Assembly: GCA_963580455.1 (NCBI GenBank)
Contig: OY756968.1
Location: 3,385,544-3,449,543 of the forward strand
Direction: 5' to 3'
Source of the DNA: Euonymus europaeus
Lineage: Eukaryota; Streptophyta; Magnoliopsida; Celastrales; Celastraceae
DNA: 64,000 bases
Below the pieces are notes generated by a model that saw only the letters and a program-made list of their open reading frames with translations, did no database searches and was not told the DNA's origin. The stretch's first letter is position 1. Every line of letters begins with the position of its first letter. Of the stretch, positions 31,829-44,437 are shown one piece after another. A program made the translations under genes and the position numbers.

Positions 31829-32568
31829 AGAGAAAAACGTGCTTCTCTACTTTATATATTTACCTTATTGAGAAAGGCAATGCATTTTATGTTGTAAAGC
31901 CATTGGAGGACTTTTGTGAAGATGGGTGTATCACATATTTGAAAATTGATTCCCAAGAAAGATTGGCGGAGAAAATTTTCTTTTTGGTTCTTTTTATTTG
32001 CTTGTTTTGGTTTATAGAACTATCAATTGAGAGTGGATGTTTAACTAACTTGGTACCTTGGTATCTTAGGGCAGTGATCGTGAAACTATTGCAAAAATCT
32101 GATGATAGGGTCATGGGTTGAAATATGTTGGGTAGATTCTATGAAATGTTAGGTCAATTTAGGTGATGGGGAATAAAATGGTGACGACCAAAGACACCTT
32201 TAATCATAGGAAGGTCATTTTTGCTTCAAATGGTGGAAAAATTATGCAAGTGTGATGTCATTGACCCACCCATCAATGATTTAGACCCCTAGCAACCAAG
32301 ATGCCTTGTTTCAATTTCGAAAAAACGTTTACTGTAAAAAAGATTATAGTGGATTATTTTCTAAAAATCATGCATTTATTTTGATTAAAATTAAAAAAGG
32401 AATGTGAAAATTCAGAATCATTAAATATAAATCTGAAAATATATATTATTATATTTCTTATTTCTAATTTCATGTTTTATTTTTAATTTTTATTTATTAC
32501 GAATAGTTTACCATGCATGTTAGCAATACACCAAGATGTTTTGACTTGTCTCAATAATGATTATTGCA

Positions 32569-33224
32569 CATCAATAGGTGATAGTTTGGTTGATTTTCCT
32601 ATTGTGTAAAAAGTGGGAGGTTTTGTGTTCAAATTTCTCATATTACTAATTTGAGTGAAATTTATCACCATTATGACGAGAGTTGTAAAACGGAGAGAGC
32701 TACCTTCTTTCGTGTAGCCAACCGGCCTATTGGGTCTCCTTGTTTCTGTTGTTTTGAGTGAGATTTATCAACATTATAGGAGTTGCAAAACAGAGAGAGC
32801 TACCTCCTTTCGTGTAGCCAACCGGCCTATTGGGTCTCCTTGTTTCTGTTGTTTTGAGTGAGATTTATCAACATTATAGTGAGGGCCTATTGGGTCATGT
32901 TGTTTTGAGTGAGATTTATCAACTTTATAGTGATGACCTATTGTGCCTCATTCTTTCTGTTATTTTGAGTGAGATTTATCAACATTATAGTGAGGGTCTA
33001 TTGGGCCTCCTCGTTTATGTTGTTTTGAGTGAGATTTATCAACATTATAGTGAGGGCCTATTGGGCCTCCTTGTTTCTATTGTTTTGAGTGAGATTTATC
33101 AACATTATAGTGAGAGTGGGAGAAGGTTACCTCCCTCTGTGTAGCCCATCAGCCTATTGAACTTTATTGTTTCTGTTGGGTATTCCCCTCTTTACTCCTT
33201 AGTATATATATAAAAAATATATAT
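32569..33224 (+). mobile_element. SINE of the same family, enlarged by internal tandem repeats
   Basis: Flanked by an 11-bp duplication TGATTATTGCA (32558-32568 and 33225-33235). The head (GTGGGAGGTTTTGTGTTCAA...) and tail (TTCTGTTGGGTATTCCCCTC) match the 313-bp copy at 29313. The middle has grown to seven copies of a TGAGTGAGATTTATCAACAT unit, giving 656 bp. Confidence 0.82.
32645..33112 (+). repeat. Minisatellite inside the SINE, periods about 100 and 60 bp
   Basis: Copies of the unit start near 32651, 32755, 32855, 32904, 32964, 33024 and 33084. The first two intervals are about 100 bp and carry a GTGTAGCC...GGCCTATTGG segment. One interval is about 50 bp and the last three are 60 bp. The 60-bp form lacks about 40 bp of the 100-bp form. 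Because 60 is a multiple of three, one frame reads a repeated SEIYQHYSEGLL peptide, which has no other coding support. Confidence 0.85.
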
Positions 33225-36200
33225 TGATTATTGCATCACAAACTCCCTCTTAGTTTCAAAAATGCTCATAATGGTCTCTCAATTGTCTCTACATTTGCTT
33301 AAAATCTCCATTGAATTATTGATCACAAATATTTACCATCTATATATGTAATTACTAATTCACCATTATAATTGCATGAATTCATCAAAACATCACTATG
33401 AGTTGCTATTTACTAGTAATTCTAACAACCATCGCCAAGAAAGATGATTTGCACTAGGAACTTTAACATGGGTAATTATTTTTTTTACACAAATGCTTTA
33501 TGAAGGGGACAAGGGGTTGGAACACAATTGTCCCACACCTATTTAGGAATCCCCTACCTTAAATTAATTTTAATTTTCAAGGTACCCCATAAAAAGGATC
33601 CTTAGTTTTTTCAAGAGACATCTTCTATTGACCCAAAAAAGTTTGAGAGAAAAGTAATCCAAAAGTGATATTACAAAAAAGTTTGAATTAATCTAAAAGT
33701 GATATTACAAAAAAGATTGAAAACTATCATTCAACAGCAACTAGCTACTCCTCTCAATCTCTCATCATCCTTTGCAATCATATGTTTGCATAAATATCAC
33801 AAATTCAAGGCTTTTAATTTTATCACACACATATATATATATATATAGTAATTTTCCAAAGTAGCTCTATTTTTAAACTCGTAAGTCCTAAATATTTGAG
33901 ATTAAAGTTAATTAAACAATCTCCAACCCTAAAATCTTAAAACCTAAATTCCAAACTCTAAACCTTAAATTTTAAAACCTAAATCTCAAAGCCTAAACCT
34001 CAAGCGTTTATAAACTCTAAACCCTAAATTATAACCCATAACAAATCTAAATCAACTTTTAATCCCAGATATTTGATCGGATCTAGAGATTTAAAAGCAA
34101 ACGTACTCATTTAAACTCACTAAAAAGGTTAGTATATATATATATATATATATACTCAACTGACATTAATTCCTCTTCTCTATCCAGCCTTTCAAGATCA
34201 TTGAATCTGAAGTGATGACACAATATGTACCGGAAAATTCATGACCAAGTCAAACTGATTAGCTGTAAAATTCACTATATATATATATATATTATGAATA
34301 CTCAAATGAACATACTTTACTTTATCATCAATATTCATCATCTTCAAAGCATGGATGAGAGAGAGAGAGTGTGGAAACATCAACATTACAGTCCTTGATT
34401 ATTTTTTTTTTATAAAAAAAATCAAAGCTGTGTTTAGGAGATCTCGAATCCCAGCTTTCACATCCCATGTTTGCTTTGAATAGGATTGATTTCTTTAATT
34501 TGCTTACTTATATAATTTTAGCTTTCCCAAAAGCAGAGCCAATGCCAACAATGAATCAACTCTTACAATTCCATATAATAATACATCTATACATACACAC
34601 AATATAAATACATATAGATATGTGACACCAATCAATCAGCTTCCCACAATGGGGCAAACCATGACAGATGGTGCTTACTCATTTGCCATGTTCTTCAGTA
34701 TAATCTAATCTAACTTGTGAAAATGTTACAAGGAATCTCATCCCACTTTTCTATGATACATATATATATATATATATTGTTTAATTTTGTTTAATTTTAG
34801 AACTTTTGTTTGTCTTCTCCATTGGATTGCACCCCAATTTGATTATTTTTCTTTTTATGGTTTGATAGTTTTATGCAATGTTCATAGATATAATTAATTA
34901 TATTTCTTATTTCAATTAATTAAACATACAATTCATGGAAAATCTTTATTTGGATATCCTTTCTATTGTAGCACCCATAGTAAGACCAACCCCAATCAAT
35001 ACATATGATTTTCACCTCTTACGATACCAATTTTCTAATAAAAAAAACATAGGGTTAAGAAAAAAAATTTGGATTTATATTTATATAATAAAGTAAGTGT
35101 GATGAGTGGTGACCATTATTTTAAAAACTTAGATCTTTGAGATTACACGTCCCTAGGCCAACTAATAATGACATGAGAGAAAGAGCAATGGTACACTTGA
35201 TCAACATAATAAATTCCTATAAAATTTACATGATAATATTCTTATATATATATATATATTTATATTATTAATGGATAATTTATTCATTTATTGTAATAAA
35301 CCCAGCTCAAGCAAAGAACCAGAAATGAAGTTCAAAAATTGGTGGGTCAACTCTTACTAAAACAGATGATCCTAGCCATTAGATTTCATTAGGTTTTGAG
35401 GGAGAATATTTGACAATTTGTTTCATGAAGGGTAACCAAGGCGTGCACAACTAGTGTGCCTAGTTGTATAGTTAGGCAAGGACTCTTTTTTTTAAAAAAG
35501 AAAAAAAAAAGAAAAAAAGAAGATAAGATAAAAATGCTTAAAAGCTTCTAGTACCAAGACAGTTAAGATAATCCATCCACCATATAAAAACAAAAATAGT
35601 AAATAATAACCAAGGAGATGGCAAATTGTGCTATGAAAATTCAAAGCAACAATGGCTCTAATGTTTATACACAGAAAAAGTGGTTAGTTTTAGGTTTTGA
35701 TTTTTTTTTTCTTTCAAGATTTCTAGAGCATAGTAGTCTATCTTTTTTTTCCAGACTAGGCATTGATGGACTAGACAGTAAAATTATCAAAGACTAATAT
35801 AAATTAAATATTCATGAGAGTACCTCATAAATTTAACACTGAAAACTTGAAGATGTATTATCTGATATAAATCTAAAAATTACACGATTTTATCATAAAA
35901 ATGATTGTCTTGATTGAGCGATTATATATTTACTTATAAATCACATTTACATATTTAGTCGATATAGATACAAGTCTTAACAAATGACTGCCATTAGTGG
36001 TAGCTCTTAAAATGATACAAACTGACCAACCCATATGGCTTGAGTCTTTTAAAAATTGACATTGCAAAAATGTTTGTGTGAAAAATTGAGGAAGTTAGAT
36101 TTTGGGTCCTTGACCAAACAAACTAATATCATTAATTAAAGATTTGAAGCTCACTTTTCAAGAGATTAATAAATAGGACAATACAGATAAAATAAATAAA

Positions 36201-36388
36201 TAAAGCAAACACTAATGAGAGTTGGCAACCCCAGTTGGTAGCTCAAAGTGGTATAATTATCAATTATAAAAATAAAATTAAAAATCAAGGTAAAGTTAAA
36301 GTAAGAAAAGAAATAGTTTTTTTAAAAAGTAACAAAAAATATAAAGTAGTGAAAAAGATCGGGAGAGGTGCTTTTAATATAATTTACG

Positions 36389-37471
36389 GTGGCAGTGGCG
36401 GTGGTTAATCATCAAGGCTCTCTTTTTGATGCAAGCGTGGGTATAAATGCAGGACCTTTGCAATTGCAAGGCCTTTCAATTTCTCCCTTACGTACAAGAT
36501 TTCTTGTTGCCTCTCACATCAAAATTTCTGTAGAGTTCATGAGTTTGGCAGCGTATATAGCAGAGTCTCTGAGGTGAAAAGCTGGAGGGTTTTTGAACAG
36601 AACAGAACGGAGTCCAAATTCAATATAATTGTGTTGTTTTCTGACTGAAAAGGAGCTTGAATGGAAGGCAGAGTACTAAAAGCAGCGCAGAATCTCAAAT
36701 GGGTATCTTGTTTTTGCCACTTTTAGTTGGGTTTCTATCACTTTATCTTTCTTTCTGAGGGGCGGATTCTGCTAGTTCTGACTTGGGTTTTGAATGGAGT
36801 ATTTATGGTACTGAAATCAATGCTCTTTGTTTAGTTAATTGGCTGCTTCTCTTCAGACTTTCTCAAAGCTCTGCTTTGCACTTTACTTTTCTTCTCTGAG
36901 CTTCTTCCTTTGTCCTCTGGGGCGGCCTTCCTTTATGCAATTTTGGTACTTCACGCTCAGTCTGGTAGATTTGGAAATGGTGGCAATTATCATTGTTTGA
37001 TCTTCGTGTTCATGTTTGCTACTTGGGTGTGTTTTGATTTAGTTTGTTGCGAAACTCATTAATTGATGTGGGTGTTACTTACATACGAAAGACAGCTGAG
37101 TCCCTTGGTAGTGCCATGATTGGCTTCACCTACTTGAACTATTTCGTTCTTTCTTTGGTTTGATAAAATATTTGAAATTACTATTGGGTATCTTGTGATC
37201 GGAGTCTCAGAGCCAGCTGAAGCCTGTTTATGAAGTTTCAGTGTAGCATCAAGTTGGAAACTTGAGTGTTCTCTTCCCCCCCCTGATTTTTCCTCCATTT
37301 AGGTGTTTTGGGTTTTTCCATTGTTGGCTTATCTAATTGGGGAATCAGGCTTTTCTCCTTTGAAGGTTCAATTCCATATATCATGGTTGTGTAGCAAAAT
37401 CTTCTATCTGTTTTTCAATAGAATCCTGAGAGAAAGTTGCTGATTAGTGCCTAATTTACTGCCAAGGAAAT
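36389..37471 (+). other. Promoter and 5' leader region of the bHLH gene
   Basis: No protein domain. A short ATG-started frame at 36661 and pyrimidine-rich stretches suggest a long 5' UTR that probably contains an intron, as is common in this bHLH group. The exact leader structure cannot be fixed from sequence alone. Confidence 0.4.
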
Positions 37472-40275
37472 ATGGATGGGACTGATAGGGATAATTTGGG
37501 GCTAGAGAAGAGGAATGATAATCCTACAAACTATCGGTCACCTAATTTGCCCTCTGACTGGCGATTCGATAGCGTTAATCTTTCAAATACATCTATGGGT
37601 TTAGTTCCCTCTGATAATCCCATGTCAGTCTGCAGAGAAGATCTTATTGGACCTTCCTGTTCCTCTGCTTCATTGCCAGATTCATTTGGGCAAACCCTTT
37701 GGGAGCATCCTACCTTTTCACAAAATCTGGGATTCTGTGACATTAACGTCCAAATCAATGCTGACCAGTCAAATACAATGGGAACTAGAAAAACAGGTCC
37801 TGCCACTTTTAGAAGTGGTGGTGATGGAACACTAGATATGGATTGGAACCCGCCGAATTCAATGTTGAGAGGTGGCATTTTCCTACCTAATGCTCCTGGG
37901 ATACTTCCGCAAAGTTTGTCTCAGTTTCCTGCCGATTCTGCATTTATTGAGCGTGCTGCCAGGTTTTCCTGTTTCAATGGTGGGAATTTTAGTGATATGG
38001 TAAACCCTTTTGGCATTCCGAATTCTATGGGTGTGTATTCTCAGGGGGAGGGGGTGATGCAAGGACCACTAGAGGTTTTATCAGGTGGTGGGTTAAAATC
38101 ATTATCTTCTATTAATCCTCACAAGAATGAGCCAAATGTGAGCGAAGCTCCCATGGACATTTCTTTATCTGTCAACCATGGCACTACTGAGGGGAGTCCA
38201 CTCAAGAATGATAGAAGAAGTGAAAGCCTAGTTAGATCCCACGATGAAGCAAAACAAAGTGTTGCTGGGTTAGGTAACGATTCTGATGAAGCTGAATTCA
38301 GTGGTCAAGAGGATTCAACAATGTTGGAGGGTGCATCTGCTAAGGGAATCAGCTCAAGGAAGAAGAAAAGAAGTTGGCAGGTGGAAACTATGTTTCTTAG
38401 TTGTTTCTTAATTTTGAAACATCCTTTAGATCTTGCTATCCACCTTTTTTTTGTTTTCTTTGGGTGGTAGGATATGGAGCTTGATCAAGCCAGGGAAGTC
38501 CTACAAAATCTTGAAACTGCAAAGGGTAACTCCGAAATTCAACAGAAGGGAGACCAAAATCCCACTTTAACTAGCAGCAAGTCTCCTGGAAAACATGGTA
38601 AACAGGGATCTCAAAACTCAGATCCACCAAAAGAAGATTATATTCATGTTAGAGCTCGAAGAGGCCAGGCAACAAATAGCCACAGCCTTGCGGAAAGAGT
38701 AAGATATAATTGTGGTAGAATTGAACAATACCTTTTGTCTTGGCATAGATGTGAGGATTAATTGGTTTTGACTATAGGTAAGAAGGGAAAAGATTAGTGA
38801 CAGGATGAAATTTCTTCAAGACATTGTACCTGGTTGCAACAAGGTTAGTTTGTGAGGATTCATAGCTTAGGGAGTAATTTTAGCTGAGTTTGCTGCTTAT
38901 TCGGCATTTCTTGGCTTGTTCGTAATTCATATCACAAGAACTAATTTGAGAATTGTAGGTCACTGGCAAGGCAGTGATGCTGGATGAAATTATTAACTAT
39001 GTGCAATCACTGCAGAGGCAAGTTGAGGTATTGGACTACAAGTTTTTTCTTTTTTCTTTTAGGCATTTGTGATTCTTGACCACATTGTGCAATAGGCCAT
39101 TTATTTTTGGTATCGTCTCAATAATATTTTTTGCCCAATTGTGGCTTCGTAGGCTTGAGCTATGTAACATTTTACATTTGTATCTTCACACATAAAGCTT
39201 AATGCCACCAGATGCAAGCATGGTCTTTCTCACGCAGCTTTGCTTTAATAGTTTAATGCAAGACTTTTAAACTCGTATTATCGTTCAGCATGCTTAGATG
39301 CACTTTTGATTTGCTGATGTACATGGATTAACTTTTCTCTGTTTCCCAGTTTTTGTCAATGAAACTTGCAACTGTGAATCCAAGACTGGACTTTAATGTA
39401 GAAGGGCTTCTGGCCAAGGACGTAAGAGATTCCTGAAGATTTTTGATGAATTACAAGTTCACTTGCATGTTTATATGGGTACCTTCTGACCTGCTGGAAT
39501 ATATTCTTAACTGTTCGGCAGATCCTTCAGTCACGAGCTGGTCCTTCGAATTTAGGGTGTTCTCTTGATATGCAGATGTCTTATCCTCCTCTACATCCAT
39601 CTCAACCAGGGGTTATTCAATCTGCTCTCCATGGCTTGGGGAGTCCTTCTGACATACTACGTAGAACCATCTATTCCCAATCGACATCCATGAGTGGAGC
39701 ACTTAAGGAGTCTGGTCAGGTATTTCATTTTGCATTCTGCATTGAGATCATAAGTGATTCTCACGTATGCAGTATGCACTAGTTTCGAACTTTAGACAGA
39801 CTGACAAAAAATTGAACTAATATGATGGCTTAAAGGGATGGTTCACAAAGCCTGTAGAACATGAAGTTCTATGAATATGTAGAAATTTAGAAGTTGGCTG
39901 ATTTATGTATTTTTCGTTGTGGTGTTGATATACATATGGATACTGATCAAAATGTTGAACTGTGAATTAATTACCTTTACAAGGTAAAATGTAGATCATT
40001 TGTTTCTTCTCGATCTTCTTTGGTTGTTATGATTCACTTTTTCCATTTTCATACATTTGACAACAGCTACCCAATGTATGGGACGACGAGCTCCACAATG
40101 TTGTTCAGATGGGTTTGGCAGCCAGTGCTCCTGAAGATAGTGAAGATGTAATTGGTATGACTTATTGAATTTTTCTCTATTTGACCGTAAGGCGAGTGCT
40201 GTTTTGGTAACTTTTTTATCTTCTGCATTCGCAGGGGATTTATCATCATCTAGCCATATGAAAATTGAACTGTGA
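37472..40275 (+). CDS. BHLH49: bHLH transcription factor, bHLH49-like
   Basis: Eight coding exons: 37472-38380, 38471-38698, 38778-38843, 38959-39027, 39350-39421, 39522-39719, 40067-40154 and 40235-40275. All have GT-AG introns and joined frames give 556 aa. The long first exon is the family-specific N-terminal region ([26 protein letters not shown]). The basic region at the exon 2/3 junction carries the H-E-R code (H374, E378, R382) expected for E-box/G-box binding. The helix-loop-helix spans about 380-424 ([39 protein letters not shown]). The C-terminal part ([18 protein letters not shown]) is also typical of the bHLH49/62/78 subfamily (subgroup XII), nuclear regulators that dimerise with each other and some CIB proteins. 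Reading past the exon 1 donor gives a false extension to 38470. No lesions were seen. Confidence 0.93.
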
Positions 40276-41163
40276 TCGTTCCTTTTGCTCTCAATCTGAT
40301 ACAGTATTCATCGTAGCCACTCTTGTTCTGCCAACTATCTTATACATGTCCATCTTTATGGATTAAGCAGCCAGTTTCAACAGTCAGGGATTATTTAAAA
40401 TATCCGATGCAAACATGTCGTCAATGGTTGAGAGTCGTAGGATGCAAATTAGCATGTCCAACCTCCTCCATGGCTTTTTGCAAATTAACATGTCGTCACA
40501 GTGGCTTTGTAATGATTACTTGCTGATGCTTTTGGTAATGGTGGCCGATACCTTAACTATAGAACTGATGTCCCTGATTTGTTATTAATGTATAACTTGA
40601 CTTACCAAGAGCCATATTTGAAGCGACCAACTCTTTATTTGACAATTGTAGATGCAACGCAATGTCTTCGGCCTCTATGAACTACTCTTACTTTCTCAAA
40701 CTCTTGTTTGAAACCCAGAACCAAATCCAATTGATAAAACTCCATTGTGCGATAATCAAGTCAACAAAAGCCAGAAACATTTGTCTTCAGACGAAATTTT
40801 TAATGATTGAAGTTGAGTACTTTTGTCATCATATCTTCATTCAGTTGATCATTGGGCAGCTATTTTTTAATCTGATAACAATTGACATATCCAAAATGGA
40901 AGTTTCTTTTCGAATACAGAACATACGAGGTAAAACTAGCCATGCTGTAACAATAAAACCAAGAAGTTAATCCATACATTTCTTATCACAAATAAAATTT
41001 CTTCAAGTGAATATGAAGAACTTATGGATGAAAGTTTTCATTGGAGTTCTTCTGATGATTTGATGGATGACTTCCCTACAATTGGCAACTTGCTCTGTGT
41101 CTGCATGTAGAGAAGGCAGTGAGGAAAAGATGATTTGATTTGATTACTGAAGAACTTACTCAG
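40276..41163. other. Convergent intergenic region between the bHLH and SAM-PRXL2 genes
   Basis: The two genes converge here, so it should hold both 3' UTRs. It carries small local duplications (AACATGTCGTCA twice, TGCAAATTA twice near 40410-40500). No coding signal was seen. Confidence 0.5.
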
Positions 41164-42884
41164 TCAAGGACTAGAGAAGCTTATAAGAAGTACCTGGAGT
41201 TGAGTACATATTTCTATTACTTCAGCTACGGGAGCCCAATCACCAAAATTCCTTTCAATGAACTGGTAAGCAATGCCACTCTTTCCTCTGCCAAGTATAA
41301 AAAGTCCACCCTTGATTTCACCCTCTCCTTTGAAGTTTTGCTCCATTCCCAAAGCTTTTGCACGCTTGTAATTCGCAATTGCTCGTGGGTTGAAAACAAA
41401 TCCTGAGAGGAACTTATCCTTCATCAATTTCCCACCCCCAAGAGCTTTGAAGAATTCCATACCCCTATCAAAGAGCACAACACCTCCCCAATACCGGGGC
41501 CAGAAATCTTTCACCTACAATGTGAATTTAGCATGTTAAACAAAGAAGTATTAGTTGAACTTATGGGAAGTTGAAGTTCATCTGAGTACCTCAGACTCTA
41601 TATGCTCATGAAGAACTGCAAATAGTTGAACTCCCAGTGCATCAAATATGGGCTTTTTCGCATACAACTGGTGAGCTTCAGCTCTGCACATGATGCACCT
41701 GTCTCAATTGCAGAAGACGTGAGAACCAATGAATGAATTCAACCATGCATTCAAAATCAACGTTCTCTGAGATAGCTAGACATTGAGGGTTTATCTATGA
41801 GCTATATTAGAATACTTTATATATTCTTTGCAGCAAAAGTAGAGTAACAAAACCAACATGTCATGTGTGGATGCATAGTTTCAATATTTACCCAGGACGT
41901 CTGATGCAGACAAACACGGCTGGCTGATCTCGCCACAGTTCTGATGCTTTCATTGGAGGTGTCTTGTTTTTCACCAGACGCTCCATCCCAATCTTGTACG
42001 TGGGAGTAAGCTTCTGAATGGAGACGTTTTCAATAGCAGAGTAGGGAGCAACTTGGTCAAGTACTGGAGGAGGTTGTACACAGCCACATGCTCGTGGCTC
42101 TGCTGGCTCTGCAGCAACGATACCTTTGAAGATGTATCCATCTTTAATCTTAAAAGAAGCCAATGAATTCTCAATTGTCTTATCATTATTCATACTATCA
42201 CTTCGTGATCGAAGATTTGTTGTACTTCGCATCTGTTTAGAGTTGACAGACCTGAAACTCCTATACATGCTGTTATTTGCAGATGGGGTGCTGGTTAATT
42301 TACTTGCTGACGGACCATGATATTTGGGCGAAGGATCTGCACATTCACTGATTCTGTCCACGAAACGGGCAATATGGCCTCTCTTCATACCAAACTGGGA
42401 TGACAGGTCCGTGGTGCTTAAGTTAAGCAGCTCAGGAACAGATTTCCCCGAGGCTTCCAGCTTATCCCCGTATTGCATCAGAGCACGATCATGCAGGTAA
42501 GATCTAATTTCCATTGCAACCTAGATTTAAACAAACAGAATTTTAAAGTGGTTATTAGTGTCAGAATCCTCGATTATATATATCGAAGAAAATCGACTCC
42601 ATATTGAGAACATCAATCTAGTGTTTTGATGAGTATTCTGTGATTAAAGATCACAGAACGTGGAGGATATTTCTCTGATTATTTGCTTTAGCAAAGGAAG
42701 CTGAAAAAATATAATATTTTGAGGAACCAACCTTTTGTTGTGTTGTCATGTTTATTGCATCCATATCTTCTGAGTTCATAACCTTCAAGGTTGGTACATC
42801 ATCCCAGCCTTCGTCTAATAGCTTCGGTAGCAGTTCCTTTAGAACTCCATTTCCAACAAAATCCTCCATAGAGAAAGAACCCAT
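41164..42884 (-). CDS. SAM-domain and peroxiredoxin-like 2 (AhpC/TSA) fusion protein
   Basis: Four exons: 42884-42732, 42520-41892, 41698-41590 and 41514-41164; consensus GT-AG splice sites keep one frame, giving 413 aa. Residues about 1-110 contain two helical SAM-like blocks (GVLKELLPKLLDEGWDDVP; YGDKLEASGKSVPELLNLS). A Ser-rich linker follows. From about residue 225 there is a thioredoxin-fold PRXL2/AhpC-TSA_2 domain: ELWRDQPAVFVCIRRPG, then a C-x2-C motif (C262, C265) and a GLFILGRGKSGIAYQFIERN block. PRXL2 proteins are thiol redox proteins with peroxiredoxin-like folds. SAM domains mediate oligomerisation. The end of the SAM region and the start of the redox domain share exon 2 without interruption, so the fusion is not a prediction artefact. 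No transit peptide is evident, suggesting a cytosolic or nuclear place. Confidence 0.82.
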
Positions 42885-44437
42885 TTTCTTCTACAGCAGA
42901 AAATAGACCCAATGAATGATGCTCGTCGCAGAACAAGCCTGAGAGTAAAAAATCACAACAGTACAGTGAGCAACAATTGACTTTCTATGTAGGAGTTATT
43001 GATGAGAAGTAATTTTGAAGTTGGAAAGGATCTTCATATATATATATATATGTATGTATGTATGTTACTAACAGATAGAAGAATTGATGATTTTAGGTCA
43101 CATTCAGGTGCAATGGCCGGCAACGCAGACCCTTTTTTAATTGTTATGTAAGATGTCAAGGAAGTAAGCTGATAGAGACAACTTGCGACTGCAATTTTTT
43201 TTTGTATCCATCTTTAGGGTGAATAAGTCCAATGGCTGCCTACTGTCACCTTGTTTATCATATCTCCACTTTATGTTATTTATTTGGTCAATTCTTGTTC
43301 CAGTTTATTCACAATGCTTCCTGTTCAGGAAAGACGACTTCCATCTCTTGAAAGTGCTGAGGGAGAGCCGGACAGAGATAAAAAGGTTACATGCATAAAC
43401 ATACCTTATGAGGGTAGGCTAGGCTTCTTTGATCTTCTTTTATGGTTTCTTATTTAATGGGCCAGAGGCAAATCAATGCTGTGAAGATTTATGATTTTTT
43501 TTCTCTCCTATTGAATCCATCACCCCTATGGTTTGAAGGTCTTATAATTATTTAGTGGATGAGACTGAATGACTCCCGTACCCGAATTTATCATGTAGAA
43601 CAAGATCCAATACGACAATGTCTTGGACGAGTTTCTTGTTAATTTTTTTACCACCTATGCATTTTCCATAAAAAACACCTATAATAAAATAAATTTAAAT
43701 GTTTTTTTTGAATAAAAATTTAAATGTTTTAGAAGCACTCCACATTATCATATCAATAGGACGCTACAAAATTCAATATGTATTACTTTTTGTTACAGTA
43801 TTCAATTATTGGGTTTCTTAATCCGCGAAAAAATGGTATAAGATGTGACATTATGGGTACAAATGTGGCAAAATATGCCAAAAGAACACATACAAAGGAT
43901 CTAGTTAAACTTTCTGACGACCCTGCAACAGTTTCAGAAACCAATGTAAATCAGCTCCGCTCACCATCTCTGAGAATACAGGAACTGTTGACAGTAGCTG
44001 AAGTATACATCCTTTGCCAGCATAAATAAATAAGTAGGTCCTCCCTACAGTTCTGAGGCCTCACTTTCCTTCCTTTTATAACATAGCGAACTTCCAACAA
44101 TAAAACTTTCCCTTGATAACTTTGAAACTAGTCTTTTAACAGGGTACCATGATGGATCATCTTATTTCTCCGAATCCTTAAAAGAACCCAGAAAAATAGC
44201 TGAAGCCAATCAAGTAGAGGGCAGGAATATGACCAACCTGCTCTGTCAACAGTTGAACGCATCTAACAGGATATATTTACAAGCGCTGGCAAGAACATGC
44301 TTCATCACACATAGGGTACCTCACCCCTCTCAATTTTGTGCCAATGGCTGGAAGAATATAGCCCCCATCTTGCCCCTAAGCGATTGGTAAACAATTGCAT
44401 GAGTTGAAAACGAAACTCCCATGTATCCAACTCAAGA
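42885..44437. other. Intergenic region between the SAM-PRXL2 and RpoT genes
   Basis: Contains the SAM-PRXL2 promoter (minus) with an (AT)n/(TATG)n tract at about 43033-43065, and the 3' flank of the RpoT gene. Short ORFs near 43183-43457 and 43778-44029 show no domain. Confidence 0.5.

Larger units (their letters stand above)
28363..36388. other. Gene-poor AT-rich intergenic region
   Basis: No protein family was recognised in any ORF. It contains two SINE copies (separate entries), many (AT)n tracts (about 33832-33847, 34134-34153, 34277-34290, 34760-34777, 35243-35260), a purine-rich GGT/GGA-repeat stretch at about 29975-30130, and CTAAACC-type short repeats at about 33900-34030 and 29195-29230 that resemble degenerate telomere-like motifs. 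Confidence 0.6.

Noticed and set aside
32830..33144. ORF with repeated SEIYQHYSEGLL peptide
   Set aside because: A 60-bp tandem repeat inside a SINE produces it; there is no start context, homology or codon signal.
33900..34030. Repeated CTAAACC-type motifs resembling plant telomere repeats
   Set aside because: Irregular and AT-drifted; not a tandem telomere array.
38381..38470. Continuation of bHLH exon 1 to a stop at 38470
   Set aside because: This is the first intron; the frame continues properly from 38471 after an AG.
43183..44029. Short plus-strand ORFs between the SAM-PRXL2 and RpoT genes
   Set aside because: No domain and no splice-consistent extension.
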